Source of the DNA: Bacillus sp. SD088
GTDB taxonomy: Bacteria; Bacillota; Bacilli; Bacillales; Bacillaceae_C
Length of the DNA stretch: 64,000 bases
Reading direction: 5' to 3'
Assembly (NCBI RefSeq): GCF_017355205.1
Contig: NZ_JADIJK010000018.1
Span: 1 to 64,000, forward strand
The position numbers were made by a program, and so were the translations under genes. This document shows, piece by piece, positions 26,584-37,317 of this stretch (position 1 is the stretch's first letter; each line of letters opens with the position of its first letter). Below the pieces are notes generated by a model. It was not told the origin of the DNA. It did not search any database and was given only the letters and a program-made list of their open reading frames with translations.

Positions 26584-27561
26584 TTAAAAGTCTAGTACCT
26601 TTTTCGCTGTTTCCATAATATCCTTGTGATTTGGCAACCAAACGGCCTCAGCTTGTGAGAATGGAAAAACAGTATCAGGAGACGTTACTCTTAGAACAGG
26701 TGCCTCAAGACTAAGAATAGCCCTCTCTGTAATTTCCGACACCACATTGGCAGCAATTCCAGCTTGTTTTTGTGCCTCTTGAACAACAATTGCACGATTT
26801 GTCTTTTCAACAGAGGCAATGATTGTTTCCACATCAATTGGGCTAATTGTTCTTAAATCAACTACTTCAACAGAATGTCCTTCTTTTTCAAGTTCTTCGG
26901 CTGCTTTCAAAGATTCATGAACCATTGCTCCGTAAGTAACAATCGTTAAATCAGAACCTTCACGTTTTACTTCTGCTTTTCCAAGTGGAATTGTATATTC
27001 TTCCTCTGGAACTTCTTGACGGAAAGAACGATACAATTTCATATGCTCCAAGAAAATAACCGGGTCGTTATCGCGAATCGCAGAGATCAACAAACCTTTC
27101 GCTTCATAAGGAGTTGATGGGATCACGACTTTTAATCCAGGTTGTTGTGCCATTAAGCCTTCAAGACTGTCAGCATGCAATTCTGGTGTGTGTACTCCAC
27201 CACCAAAAGGTGAACGAATTGTAATAGGTGCATGCTTCGTATTACCAGAACGGTATCTCCATCTCGCCATTTGACCATTCACAGAATCCATTACTTCATA
27301 TATAAAACCGAAAAATTGAATTTCAGGTACAGGTCGAAAACCTTCTTCTGCTAAGCCAATCGAAAGACCGCCAATCCCCGACTCAGCAAGTGGTGTATCA
27401 AATACTCGATCTTCACCAAATTCTTTCTGAAGTCCTTCAGTTGCACGGAATACACCGCCATTCACGCCAACATCTTCACCGAACACAAGTACATTTTCGT
27501 CGTTGCGCAATTCGGTACGAAGCGCATCCGTGATAGCTTGAATCATTGTCATTTGCGCCAT
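26584..27561 (-). CDS. pdhB: Pyruvate dehydrogenase E1 beta subunit
   Basis: 325 residues of the transketolase-like E1 beta family: [36 protein letters not shown] and the C-terminal domain with [13 protein letters not shown]. It pairs with PdhA to decarboxylate pyruvate. Its start lies just after the pdhA stop, with AAGGAG inside the end of pdhA, so translation is probably coupled. No irregularities. Confidence 0.97.
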   Translation of the reverse strand: MAQMTMIQAITDALRTELRNDENVLVFGEDVGVNGGVFRATEGLQKEFGEDRVFDTPLAESGIGGLSIGLAEEGFRPVPEIQFFGFIYEVMDSVNGQMARWRYRSGNTKHAPITIRSPFGGGVHTPELHADSLEGLMAQQPGLKVVIPSTPYEAKGLLISAIRDNDPVIFLEHMKLYRSFRQEVPEEEYTIPLGKAEVKREGSDLTIVTYGAMVHESLKAAEELEKEGHSVEVVDLRTISPIDVETIIASVEKTNRAIVVQEAQKQAGIAANVVSEITERAILSLEAPVLRVTSPDTVFPFSQAEAVWLPNHKDIMETAKKVLDF

Positions 27562-27564
27562 GGC

Positions 27565-29033
<1,469 letters not shown>

Positions 29034-29062
29034 AACAGGAATACGTTAATCGTTTCCTGTTA
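29034..29062 (-). terminator. Terminator of ykyA
   Basis: AACAGGAA / TTCCTGTT stem followed on the minus strand by TTTTTC, overlapping the ykyA stop. Confidence 0.8.
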
Positions 29063-29716
29063 ATCTTCGCTGTCAGTCGTAATGTCAAACCCGGCTTTGT
29101 TATAGAAATCTAGTTTTTTGTCATTAAATTCTTCAGTTTTATCATTGAATGTATCATTCGCCTCTCGAACTTTTTCATACGCACTATTAGAAATCTCGAT
29201 TTGCTCCTCGAGTTTCTCCATAGACAACTCTTCATCTTTCAATAATTCATAGATCTTCTTATCTTCAGATATACCTGTAAGATAGGCTGAGTTGAGTGTG
29301 TCGTAGGCACTGTAACGAGCGTCCATAACCTCTGCTAACTGCTGTGCATCTACTTTTAACTTCTCATCTTTTATTTTGTCCAATTCCGTTTTTGCCTTCT
29401 GAAATTCTTCTTTGGACTTTTCAAGAGCTTCACTTTCTTTTTTTATGAGTTTTTCTCGTTCGTCTAAATTCGACAATGCCTCATCAGACAATTTTTGAAT
29501 TTGATCAAACTCTTTCATTCCAAGTTCCATAATTTCATCAAACAATGCTTTTTCATCCGATTCTAATTTGTTCATTGGTTTTTGCTGCTTTTCAAAAGCG
29601 TTTTCTTCAGAAGCCGCATCCTCGATAATTTTATAAACATTTTCTTCAGCTGATGAGCACGCTGCAACCATAGCAACTACCAAACCAATGGCCAGAAAAG
29701 TAATCAGTTTCTTCAT
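29060..29716 (-). CDS. ykyA: YkyA family lipoprotein (putative cell-wall binding)
   Basis: 218 residues. Signal peptide with lipobox MVAAC, followed by an almost wholly helical, Glu/Lys-rich coiled-coil body (SEALEKSKEEFQKAKTELDK) and an acidic C-terminus. It matches the YkyA family, annotated as cell-wall binding lipoproteins; the function is not established. The start at 29716 has AGGAGGG five bases upstream; longer in-frame starts do not. Same position between pdhA and def as in B. subtilis. Confidence 0.88.
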   Translation of the reverse strand: MKKLITFLAIGLVVAMVAACSSAEENVYKIIEDAASEENAFEKQQKPMNKLESDEKALFDEIMELGMKEFDQIQKLSDEALSNLDEREKLIKKESEALEKSKEEFQKAKTELDKIKDEKLKVDAQQLAEVMDARYSAYDTLNSAYLTGISEDKKIYELLKDEELSMEKLEEQIEISNSAYEKVREANDTFNDKTEEFNDKKLDFYNKAGFDITTDSED

Positions 29717-29831
29717 CAAAACCCTCCTAACATCTTCCATTAAAACTATACCCTTATAACTAGAATTTGACAACTTTCTTGAGAATAAATAAGATTAATT
29801 TATGTGTTTTAGCAAAAGGTAAAGTATAAAA

Positions 29832-29851
29832 TTGGCGCTTGCGCTTTTCTT
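29832..29851 (-). repeat. Solo end of a family B repeat
   Basis: TTGGCGCTTGCGCTTTTCTT is the outer end of family B elements, here alone, about 37 bases upstream of def. Confidence 0.6.
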
Positions 29852-29887
29852 ACTATTTTTTCGACCAAATTGGGGGGAATTGGTTTT

Positions 29888-30445
29888 ATGATTCAAATGA
29901 AAGATATTGTGAGAGAGGGTCATCCGGTTTTAAGAGAGACCGCACAAGAAATCAAAATGCCTCCATCACAAGAAGAAATCCGCATTTTAAAAGAAATGCA
30001 ACAGTTTTTAATAAACAGTCAGGATCCAGAAATAAGCGAAAAGTATAATTTGCGTGCTGGAGTCGGACTTGCTGCTTCACAAATTAATGTTTCCAAAAGA
30101 ATGATCGCGGTTCGCCTTGAGGAAGAGGACGGAAAAGAATATTTTTATTCCTTAATCAATCCTAAAATTATTAGCCATTCTGTCGAAAAGTCTTATTTGA
30201 CTGCTGGAGAAGGGTGTCTATCTGTTGATCGTGATGTTCCCGGTTATGTACTACGACACGCACGCATTACCCTGAAAGGCTATGATATCGATCAAGAACG
30301 AGAAATCAAACTACGCTTAAAAGGAATGCCTGCAATCGTTTTTCAACATGAATTAGACCATTTAAATGGTATTATGTTTTATGACCATATTGATCAAGAC
30401 AATCCATTAGTAGCCCCTGAGGGAGCAATTCCGATAGAGCGATAA
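29888..30445 (+). CDS. def: Peptide deformylase
   Basis: 185 residues with the three PDF motifs: GVGLAASQI, EGCLSV (metal Cys) and QHELDHLNG (two metal His and catalytic Glu). It removes the formyl group from nascent peptides; the long form with an insertion between the N-terminus and motif I is the type 2 enzyme of Gram-positives (DefB). The start is the ATG at 29888, after GGGGGG with 10-base spacing; a TTG six codons upstream overlaps that site. A single gene with its own terminator. Confidence 0.96.
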   Translation: MIQMKDIVREGHPVLRETAQEIKMPPSQEEIRILKEMQQFLINSQDPEISEKYNLRAGVGLAASQINVSKRMIAVRLEEEDGKEYFYSLINPKIISHSVEKSYLTAGEGCLSVDRDVPGYVLRHARITLKGYDIDQEREIKLRLKGMPAIVFQHELDHLNGIMFYDHIDQDNPLVAPEGAIPIER

Positions 30446-30448
30446 GCC

Positions 30449-30494
30449 CCCTTTCATCAAAGACGAAGATCTATCTTTGGTGAAGGGTTTTTTT
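30449..30494 (+). terminator. Terminator of def
   Basis: CCCTTTCATCAAAGA pairs with TCTTTGGTGAAGGG, followed by TTTTTTT. Confidence 0.9.
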
Positions 30495-30721
30495 AGAATT
30501 TGGCAAGGTTTCTGCCAATAGTTACCTGAAGCTCACTCTTTGCTACTAGCAGTACCTAGTCGGCGACTGTGCTGACGTCAACCGCAAACGTCCAACAAAG
30601 ACGTGTCGACACTTAATCGAAGATCATTTCGTTGCATTACCGTGGCATGCAAGAAGAAGATCAGAAAGGCGTGGCGATTGTTGCCACAAATTTAGTTTTT
30701 GATCCTTTTGAGTATCCTCTA

Positions 30722-31489
30722 CTAGAGCAAACCAATCTTTTTTAAGCCATTCGCTATGCCATCCTGATCCACACTCGTTGTCACAATGTCTGCAACATCC
30801 TTCACATTTTCTAATGCATTCCCCATCGCTACTCCTGTCCCGACCGTTTGCAACATTTCAATGTCATTTAAACTATCTCCAAAAGCATAGACATTCTCCA
30901 TCTCAATACCTAATTTCTCTATAAGCTTTTGTATCCCTTTTGCTTTCGAACCGCCTTTTGGGATTACATCAACTGAATTTTCATGCCATCTAATAAAATC
31001 AAATTCATTAAAATGAGCTGTATACCTTTCTTCTGCTTGATTGACAAAAAGAAGAGCTTGATAAATAGTCGTTTGCCAATAGAAATCTGTATGAAATTGT
31101 GGGTGCGCCAAATGTAAAGTCCCTAAACTTTCTTCAATACGTTGATCATAATCTACATTTGCTTTGAGGGTTGAACGATTCATATAAACAATCGGATGTC
31201 CGTTCTTGCTTGCCTCATTTTCCAACTTACTAAGATTTTCTGGATGTAATGGATTTTCGTAAATGACATTCCCATTAAACATAACAAACTGCCCATTAAA
31301 ACTTACATATGATTTCATATTTAATTCCTTTAAGAGCGGTTCTACCATAAACGGCGCTCTTCCTGTTGCTAGTGCTGTATACACTCCACTCTTCTGTAAT
31401 GCTGTAATCGCCTCTCTAGTAGATTCAGGTAATTCTTTATGATCATCCAATAAAGTTCCATCGATATCAAAAAAGACTATTTTACTCAT
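30722..31489 (-). CDS. ykrA: HAD superfamily phosphatase, Cof type
   Basis: 255 residues. HAD motif I FFDIDGTLLDD (nucleophile D8), motif II ATGRAP, motif III Lys in GGSKAKG and motif IV FGDSLNDIEML. The large C2-type cap between motifs II and III marks the Cof/YkrA group, which hydrolyses sugar phosphates, FMN or other small phosphates. Sequence and position between def and rpoY-rnjA match B. subtilis YkrA. The specific substrate is unknown. Confidence 0.88.
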   Translation of the reverse strand: MSKIVFFDIDGTLLDDHKELPESTREAITALQKSGVYTALATGRAPFMVEPLLKELNMKSYVSFNGQFVMFNGNVIYENPLHPENLSKLENEASKNGHPIVYMNRSTLKANVDYDQRIEESLGTLHLAHPQFHTDFYWQTTIYQALLFVNQAEERYTAHFNEFDFIRWHENSVDVIPKGGSKAKGIQKLIEKLGIEMENVYAFGDSLNDIEMLQTVGTGVAMGNALENVKDVADIVTTSVDQDGIANGLKKIGLL

Positions 31490-31650
31490 TTCTTAAATCC
31501 TCCATTATTTTCCTTGGTGTAATACTGATAGATTTTCACCAAAAGCATATAATAATTATATATAAATTGCACAAAAAAGGACTTCTCCTAGATAAGTTAC
31601 TTTTACTTTCAGCTTTAATCGGTTAAAATAGAATTAGGGAGTGAACCACA

Positions 31651-31722
31651 ATGTTGAAAAAGCTCAAGAAAAAGCTTTTAAAACAGTGGAAAGACTTATT
31701 GAGAAAGAAAACGATCGCTTGA
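31651..31722 (+). CDS. Candidate 23-residue cationic peptide
   Basis: An ATG 7 bases after AGGGAGTG starts a 23-residue frame, MLKKLKKKLLKQWKDLLRKK followed by TIA. Eleven or so Lys/Arg residues alternate with Leu in an amphipathic helix pattern. A rho-independent hairpin follows 20 bases after the stop, giving a complete small transcription unit. It could be a short regulatory, membrane-active or RNA-binding peptide, or chance coding in AT-rich DNA. Not recognised. Confidence 0.45.
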   Translation: MLKKLKKKLLKQWKDLLRKKTIA

Positions 31723-31742
31723 CTTCTATCCACCTTTTAATC

Positions 31743-31776
31743 AAGCCCCTCTGAAATTAGGAGGGCTTATTCTTTA
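31743..31776 (+). terminator. Terminator after the candidate micro-ORF
   Basis: AAGCCCCTC / GAGGGCTT stem, then TATTCTTTATT. Confidence 0.7.
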
Positions 31777-31794
31777 TTATTAATTGCGCCTAAA

Positions 31795-31966
31795 ACAAAA
31801 GCATAAGGCGCCCGTTACTTTATTCTGTGAAACATCGGCTAAGTCGCCATGTCAGCATGCCTTTATCGCTGGACTCGCACTCTGCGATTCTCTCGGGGCC
31901 AGGCGTTGGAACTAGATGTTGAAACAGAAAGTTAGAATTCATTCACAAGCTAGAATTTTATAAATT
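31795..31966 (+). repeat. Family B repeat, short copy B3
   Basis: ACAAAAGCATAAGGCGCCCG at the left, GTGAAACATCGGCTAAG inside, GGGGCCAGGCGTTGGAACT at the right, and the tail CACAAGCTAGAATTTTATAA. It lacks the CTGAGAC hairpin module. It lies between the micro-ORF and rpoY. Confidence 0.8.
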
Positions 31967-32008
31967 CATAAGCATAAAAACAAAGAAATGCAATAAGGAG
32001 AGGAAAAA

Positions 32009-32224
32009 ATGATTTTTAAAGTTTATTATCAAGAAGAACTTAAAGAAATGCCCGTTCGGGAAAAAACAAAGACTTTATATTTAGAATCGACCAGCGAACA
32101 AGAGGCAAGATTCTCTTTAAAAAATCGCCCGATTAATATTGAATTTGTACAAGTTTTAACAGGGGCCTATTTAGAGTACGAGAAAAACAGCCCATACTTT
32201 ACATTACAGGAGAATTATTCATAA
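32009..32224 (+). CDS. rpoY: RNA polymerase epsilon subunit
   Basis: 71 residues matching YkzG/RpoY (DUF1447): [20 protein letters not shown] and the TLYLES and [15 protein letters not shown] blocks. It is a small auxiliary RNA polymerase subunit of Firmicutes. AAGGAGAGG lies 6-7 bases before ATG. Its stop overlaps the rnjA start by one base (TAATG), the usual coupling with RNase J1. Confidence 0.95.
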   Translation: MIFKVYYQEELKEMPVREKTKTLYLESTSEQEARFSLKNRPINIEFVQVLTGAYLEYEKNSPYFTLQENYS

Positions 32225-33891
32225 TGAAATTTGTAAAAAATGATCAAACAGCTGTATTCGCCCTTGGAGGATTAGGTGAGATTGGAAAAAATACATATGG
32301 TGTCCAATTTCAAGATGAAATTATCGTTATTGATGCAGGGATTAAATTTCCTGAAGATGAATTGCTTGGGATTGATTATGTGATTCCAGATTATACTTAT
32401 TTGGTGAAAAACAGTGATAAAATTAAAGGTCTCTTCATCACTCATGGACACGAGGACCATATTGGTGGGATCCCTTACCTTCTTCGCCAAATTAACATCC
32501 CGATCTATGCAGGAAAACTTGCCATGGGATTAATACGCAACAAGCTTGAGGAACATGGATTATTACGTCAAGCCCAATTACATGAAATTCATGAGGACGA
32601 AATCATTAAATTCCGAAAAACGTCCATCTCTTTCTTCCGTACTACTCATAGTATTCCGGATTCATATGGAATCGTTGTGAAAACTCCACCGGGAAATATT
32701 GTTCATACCGGCGATTTTAAATTTGATTTTACCCCTGTTGGTGAACCTGCCAATCTTACAAAGATGGCTCAAATCGGCAAAGAAGGTGTACTTTGTCTTT
32801 TATCAGATAGTACAAACGCAGAAGTCCCTAACTTTACCATGTCAGAAAGACTTGTAGGAGACAGTATTGATGAAATTTTTCGTAAAGTAGAAGGCAGAGT
32901 TATTTTTGCGACCTTTGCTTCCAACATTCACAGATTACAACAAGTTACAGATGCAGCTGTTGCCAATGGTAGAAAAGTTGCTGTCTTCGGACGAAGTATG
33001 GATGCCGCGATCGAGATTGGACAAGATTTAGGCTATATTCAAGCACCAAAAGATACTTTTATTAGTCCTCAACAATTGAATCGACTTCCTGCTAATAAAG
33101 TGACGATTCTATGTACCGGGAGTCAAGGTGAGCCTATGGCTGCTCTATCGAGAATCGCCAATGGTACACACCGTCAAATTCAAATACAGCCTGGCGATAC
33201 TGTTGTTTTCTCTTCATCTCCAATCCCAGGAAACACAATCAGTGTCAACCGAACCATCAATCTGTTATATAGAGCAGGAGCAGATGTGATCGCTGGATCA
33301 TTAAATAATATCCATACTTCCGGTCATGGTGGCCAGCAAGAACAAAAATTAATGCTCCGTCTTATGAAACCAAAGTTTTTCATGCCTATTCACGGTGAAT
33401 ACCGAATGCAAAGAATTCATGCAAAGTCTGCTGTGGAATGTGGCGTTATAGAAGAAAACTGTTTTATAATGGATAACGGTGAAGTTCTTGCGCTCAGTAA
33501 TGAGGCAGCAAGTGTAGCAGGGAAAATCTCATCTGGTTCCGTCTATATTGATGGAAGTGGAATTGGAGATATCGGTAATATCGTTTTACGTGATCGGAAA
33601 GTTCTTTCTGAAGAGGGCTTAGTGGTTGTAGTTGTTTCCATCAACATGGAAACTCACCAAATTGTTGCTGGACCTGATATTATTTCAAGAGGATTTGTAT
33701 ATATGAGAGAATCTGGAGACCTTATTAATGAGGCACAGAAAAATATTACACATCACTTAAACAAAGTAATGGACCGAAAAACATCTCAATGGGCTGAGAT
33801 AAAAACAGAGATTATTGATACTCTCACTCCATTTCTTTATGAAAAAACAAAAAGACGACCAATGATCTTACCTATTATTATGGAAGTTTAA
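32224..33891 (+). CDS. rnjA: Ribonuclease J1
   Basis: 555 residues of the metallo-beta-lactamase/beta-CASP family. Metal motif [10 protein letters not shown] (H74, H76, D78, H79), then HTGDFKFD, the beta-CASP region with NIHRLQQ and [12 protein letters not shown], and [13 protein letters not shown]-terminal dimer/KH-like domain follows. 5'-3' exo- and endonuclease, central to mRNA decay and rRNA maturation. Start overlaps rpoY. Full length. Confidence 0.97.
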   Translation: MKFVKNDQTAVFALGGLGEIGKNTYGVQFQDEIIVIDAGIKFPEDELLGIDYVIPDYTYLVKNSDKIKGLFITHGHEDHIGGIPYLLRQINIPIYAGKLAMGLIRNKLEEHGLLRQAQLHEIHEDEIIKFRKTSISFFRTTHSIPDSYGIVVKTPPGNIVHTGDFKFDFTPVGEPANLTKMAQIGKEGVLCLLSDSTNAEVPNFTMSERLVGDSIDEIFRKVEGRVIFATFASNIHRLQQVTDAAVANGRKVAVFGRSMDAAIEIGQDLGYIQAPKDTFISPQQLNRLPANKVTILCTGSQGEPMAALSRIANGTHRQIQIQPGDTVVFSSSPIPGNTISVNRTINLLYRAGADVIAGSLNNIHTSGHGGQQEQKLMLRLMKPKFFMPIHGEYRMQRIHAKSAVECGVIEENCFIMDNGEVLALSNEAASVAGKISSGSVYIDGSGIGDIGNIVLRDRKVLSEEGLVVVVVSINMETHQIVAGPDIISRGFVYMRESGDLINEAQKNITHHLNKVMDRKTSQWAEIKTEIIDTLTPFLYEKTKRRPMILPIIMEV

Positions 33892-34066
33892 GAACAAAAG
33901 CGCAGGCGCCTTGATCAGCCCCGACAAGCAAATGTTCCTGAACCTAGGAAGGGGCTTTTTCCCTTCATAGGTTCAGGGTTATTTGACCTCGAGGGGCTAG
34001 GCGCTGGAGCTGGATGTCAAACCGCAACGCAAACAGTTATCCACAAGCGACAATTTTATAATTTCC
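33892..34066 (+). repeat. Family B repeat copy B4
   Basis: It starts AGAACAAAAGCGCAGGCGCC immediately after the rnjA stop, with a hairpin CCTGAACCTAGGAAGGGG / CCCTTCATAGGTTCAGG, the end GGGGCTAGGCGCTGGAGCT, and a tail with TTATCCACA (34037-34045) then CAATTTTATAATTTCC. It is almost identical to B10 (48603-48784) over about 185 bases in opposite orientation. Confidence 0.9.
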
Positions 34067-34069
34067 TTA

Positions 34070-34350
34070 ACAAGAACAAAAGCGCAGGCGCCTTGATCTT
34101 GGCAGAAAGGCTAAATTCGCGCCGCCCTGGCGGCAGACTCAAACGCGACGTCCTGTCGCTTCGTCTGCACTGGTACATCCAATACGTCGCAACACCTTTC
34201 TGACCAACATCCTGTTGCCCCTTCGACAAGCAAATAACCTGAGACAAAGAAAGGCGTTCTTTCCCTTTCATTGGCTCAGGTTATTTCATGGAACACCGGT
34301 TAAGCTCATCACACCCTCATGCCTTCGCCTCCTGCGAGCACTGAGCTGAA
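34070..34350 (+). repeat. Family B repeat copy B5, abutting B4
   Basis: It begins CAAGAACAAAAGCGCAGGCG, then GCAGAAAGGCTAAATTCGCG, the GACGTCCTGTCGCTTCGTC module, CACCTTTCTGACCAACATCC, and the CCTGAGACAAAGAAAGGCG hairpin. Directly tandem to B4 with a different module set. Confidence 0.85.
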
Positions 34351-34356
34351 CATTAC

Positions 34357-34408
34357 AAAAAAGTGCAAGGTACCCGTTCATCCATTTGTGGGCACCTTGC
34401 ACTTTTCT
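34357..34408 (-). terminator. Terminator of ktrC built from family B ends
   Basis: AAAAGTGCAAGGTACCC pairs with GGGCACCTTGCACTTTT. Both arms are the AAAAGCGCAAGGCGCC end of family B, here facing each other and ending at the ktrC stop. Confidence 0.8.
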
Positions 34409-35067
34409 TAACCTAAGACTTTTTTTTCAAATCGATTAATATCCGTATCGGCTCCAATGACAATTAAAATATCATCTCGCTGCAATGGGGCTTCAGCGGA
34501 TGGTGTGACAATAATCTCCCTTCCCCTTTTGATGGCGACAATATTGATCCCATATCGGGCTCGTACATCTAAATCGATCAAAGAATGTCCAGCTAATAAC
34601 TCATTCACCTTTATTTCTACAATACTGTATTCATCAGAGAGTTCGAGGTAATCGAGAATGTTTTTCGAAACAATATAATGAGCAATTCTCCTCCCCATAT
34701 CTCGTTCAGGGTGCACGACATGATCTGCGCCAATTTTGCGAAGAACTTTCTCATGATGATCATTTTGGGCTTTCACAGTAATATAATGAACACCTACTTC
34801 TTTTAAAATAAGTGTTGTGAGTATACTTGATTGAATATCATCACCAATTGCGACAATGACATGGTCAAAATTTCTTATTCCCAAATTTTTCAGAACTGCT
34901 TCATCTGTCGTATCCGCAATCGCTGCGTGAGTGGCAATCGCCGCATATTCATTTACTCGTTCCTCATCCTTATCAATCGCCAGGACTTCCATTCCTTGTT
35001 CTAATAATTCCGTACAAATACTTCCTCCAAAGCGTCCAAGCCCTATCACTGCGAATTGCTTTTTCAT
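34408..35067 (-). CDS. ktrC: Potassium channel regulatory subunit KtrC (RCK)
   Basis: 219 residues. RCK_N Rossmann domain with FAVIGLGRFGGSICTEL and the acidic end of strand 2 (AIDKDEE), binding NAD(H)/ATP/ADP. The RCK_C domain (about 135-219, ending with IVIGADTDINRFEKK) is the c-di-AMP-binding part in this family. It forms the cytoplasmic ring under KtrD, which is also in this window. The start is the ATG at 35067 with GAGGGAGG 6-7 bases upstream. Next to rnjA as in B. subtilis (ykqB). Confidence 0.92.
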   Translation of the reverse strand: MKKQFAVIGLGRFGGSICTELLEQGMEVLAIDKDEERVNEYAAIATHAAIADTTDEAVLKNLGIRNFDHVIVAIGDDIQSSILTTLILKEVGVHYITVKAQNDHHEKVLRKIGADHVVHPERDMGRRIAHYIVSKNILDYLELSDEYSIVEIKVNELLAGHSLIDLDVRARYGINIVAIKRGREIIVTPSAEAPLQRDDILIVIGADTDINRFEKKVLG

Positions 35068-35100
35068 ACTAAACCTCCCTCGAAATGGCAAAACCATCCA

Positions 35101-35964
35101 TTATTTCTTATCATCTTGCTTTTTTGTATAGGTCCAACCATCTTCCTGATAAATTTTACCTTCTTTTAATAGTTTCCCTAGTGCGCGTTTAAATGCCCCT
35201 TTACTCATATTAAATCGTTTTTTAATATCGTCAGGCTGGCTTTTATCTGAATAAGGCATCGATCCACCACGCCCTAATAAATAATCAATAATCTGAATAG
35301 CATCTTGATCGATTCTTTCGTGCGTTCGCGGCATCAAAGAGACATTGATTGTACCATCTGTTTTTACATCAATAACCCGACCAACGAACTTTTCTCCTAA
35401 CCGGAGCTCTTTTTCGCTTTCAGACTCATGGATAAACCCTACAATACCTTCATCCGTTATAAACGAAGAACCCACGAGAAGAACACGGTATACAGTCCCA
35501 TTAACAGATTGGTTTAGACAACTTTTATCTGCCTCTTTTGCTTGCGCCCTCATCACTTCATCCGTTGCTGGCACACCAAATAAGCGATCCTTATTGTTTC
35601 TAACCAATGTACAATAGAGTCGATCACCTTCTTTAGGCCAAAAATTTGTTGAATCCGGAAGGTCGTCCAGTGATATGAGGATATCTTTTTTTAATCCGAT
35701 ATCAACAAAAATTCCAAGCCCTTTTTTCATTCCTACGACTTCAACCCAATCATATTTTCCCAACTGGATAGTTGGAATCGTTTGTGAAGCAGCTAAACGT
35801 CCTTGATGGTCTTGATATAGGAATACCTCTACTTCTTGATCAAGTTCAATAGCATCCTTCATTTCATTATGATGTAAAAGTACATCCTCCTCACCATCTG
35901 ACAAAAAATAACCAAAAGGCGCTTCTCGCACCACTTTTAAGACCGCTGTTGTTCCAGCTTCCAT
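35101..35964 (-). CDS. cvfB: S1-domain RNA-binding protein CvfB/YitL
   Basis: 287 residues: three S1-type modules (AVLKVVREAPFGYFLSDGEE, VEVVGMKKGLGIFVDIGLKK, VNGTVYRVLLVGSSFITDEG) and a C-terminal winged-helix (PDDIKKRFNMSKGAFKRALG). It matches CvfB of staphylococci and YitL of B. subtilis. An RNA-binding regulator of gene expression. Starts at 35964, where GGAGG is 8 bases upstream; an earlier ATG lacks that. It lies 33 bases upstream of ktrC on the same strand. Confidence 0.9.
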   Translation of the reverse strand: MEAGTTAVLKVVREAPFGYFLSDGEEDVLLHHNEMKDAIELDQEVEVFLYQDHQGRLAASQTIPTIQLGKYDWVEVVGMKKGLGIFVDIGLKKDILISLDDLPDSTNFWPKEGDRLYCTLVRNNKDRLFGVPATDEVMRAQAKEADKSCLNQSVNGTVYRVLLVGSSFITDEGIVGFIHESESEKELRLGEKFVGRVIDVKTDGTINVSLMPRTHERIDQDAIQIIDYLLGRGGSMPYSDKSQPDDIKKRFNMSKGAFKRALGKLLKEGKIYQEDGWTYTKKQDDKK

Positions 35965-36046
35965 AAATTGCTCCTCCGATCTACATTCCTCAATTTTGTT
36001 CATTATATCATGCTGCAATTATAAACAAAATTATCAATGATTGCTT

Positions 36047-37198
36047 TTAGGTGTGTTGTAATTGTTTTTGCGTACCCTTATCGTTTGCATACAAAATAAT
36101 AAATAACAGCGTCCCAATAAATGCGGAAATGGCTCCCATTTTATATATAAAACCTCCACCATAGAGATCCATTAGGTATCCCCCTGCTGCACTGCCAATA
36201 ATAGTGGCTACACCATTAAAAGTGGCATAATAAACAGTTTGCCCTGTAGCAAGCATCTCTGCAGGGATAATCGTAGCGATATATTGCAATGCAGAGACCA
36301 TAAAGATAGCAAAGGTCACACTATGTAATGCTTGTGAATAAATGATCATCATCGGGTCTGTCAGCAAGCCGTATAAAAACCATCTCCCTGTATAAAAAAA
36401 CCCTGCTATTCCGAGTAGTACCAAAAGCGGTATCTTCTTCATTAATACGTACATAAACGCTACAACTGGAGCTTCACTTAACGCCGAAAAAGTCCAAGCT
36501 AAACCAATCTTTCCCTCCGAAGCACCTAATGACTGTAAATAAATAGCCAACATACTATCATTCATTCGATGAGGAATGGCGATAAATAAGATCGCAATTA
36601 AAAAGAACAAAAAACGGGCATTCCGAAAAGCTTGTTGAAATCCCTTTGTTGTTAGTGGTTTTCTTTCAATGACTGGATCCGTCAACCGAAAAGCTATACA
36701 TAAAACCCCTATGATTATTAGGGAATAGATAATCCATAAATATTGAATACCTATTAAGCCTATGATGTTTCCTAAGACAAATGAAGCAACCGCAAAACCG
36801 ATAGATCCCCAAACACGAATGGAACCATAACTAACACCCTTCTCTTTTGAAAAAACCGTTGAAAGGCTATCAAGTAACGGTTGAATCGGTGACATAAAAA
36901 AATGAAAAATCATCATCATTAACATTAACAATGACATGGTTGGACTAAGGAAGACAGCTAATCCGGTTATAAGCGTTGCCACTAGTAAAAATAAAATAAC
37001 ATTTTTAACAGATTGTTTTTTATCTGATATTACTCCCCAAAAAGGCTGCGAAAAGATTGCAACAATGGGGCCGACAGATAAAACAATCCCAATTTGAGCA
37101 GGGCTCAAGCCTTTAAAGCGAAATAACAATGGTAAAAATGCATTGATCATCGAGACAATCCAATAATAAAAGAAATTAAATAGTGATATTCTTAACAT
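36047..37198 (-). CDS. MFS transporter, MFS_1-like (HcaT/YwbF type)
   Basis: 383 residues with twelve membrane helices. The N-terminal FFYYWIVSMINAFLPLLFRFKG and the loop-2 motif GVISDKKQSVKN fit the MFS_1-like group (LacY-related, including 3-phenylpropionate transporter-like proteins). The substrate is unknown. AAGGGG lies about 9 bases before ATG. A terminator-like hairpin about 30 bases upstream of the start could attenuate it. Followed closely by cvfB on the same strand. Confidence 0.8.
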   Translation of the reverse strand: MLRISLFNFFYYWIVSMINAFLPLLFRFKGLSPAQIGIVLSVGPIVAIFSQPFWGVISDKKQSVKNVILFLLVATLITGLAVFLSPTMSLLMLMMMIFHFFMSPIQPLLDSLSTVFSKEKGVSYGSIRVWGSIGFAVASFVLGNIIGLIGIQYLWIIYSLIIIGVLCIAFRLTDPVIERKPLTTKGFQQAFRNARFLFFLIAILFIAIPHRMNDSMLAIYLQSLGASEGKIGLAWTFSALSEAPVVAFMYVLMKKIPLLVLLGIAGFFYTGRWFLYGLLTDPMMIIYSQALHSVTFAIFMVSALQYIATIIPAEMLATGQTVYYATFNGVATIIGSAAGGYLMDLYGGGFIYKMGAISAFIGTLLFIILYANDKGTQKQLQHT

Positions 37199-37224
37199 GG
37201 TCTAACCCCTTAGACAAAGACATG

Positions 37225-37265
37225 AAAAGGAGGATGAGCCGCAAATTCGGTCAACCTCCTTTTTG
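37225..37265 (-). promoter_or_regulatory. Hairpin in the MFS gene leader
   Basis: AAAAAGGAGG (minus) pairs with CCTCCTTTT with 21 bases between, including a partial inner stem. It is 27-67 bases upstream of the MFS start. Terminator-like, but the T-run is short. Confidence 0.5.
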
Positions 37266-37317
37266 AACTGCAATAAGCCTTAAATAAAAATTCAGCTTGT
37301 ATTGAGATAACTTACTT

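Noticed and set aside
32272-32490. Minus-strand frame within rnjA
   Set aside because: Shadow of a conserved essential gene, without start signals.
34037-34045. Replication origin
   Set aside because: Single DnaA-box matches in repeats, with no box cluster, AT-rich unwinding region or dnaA/dnaN neighbours.
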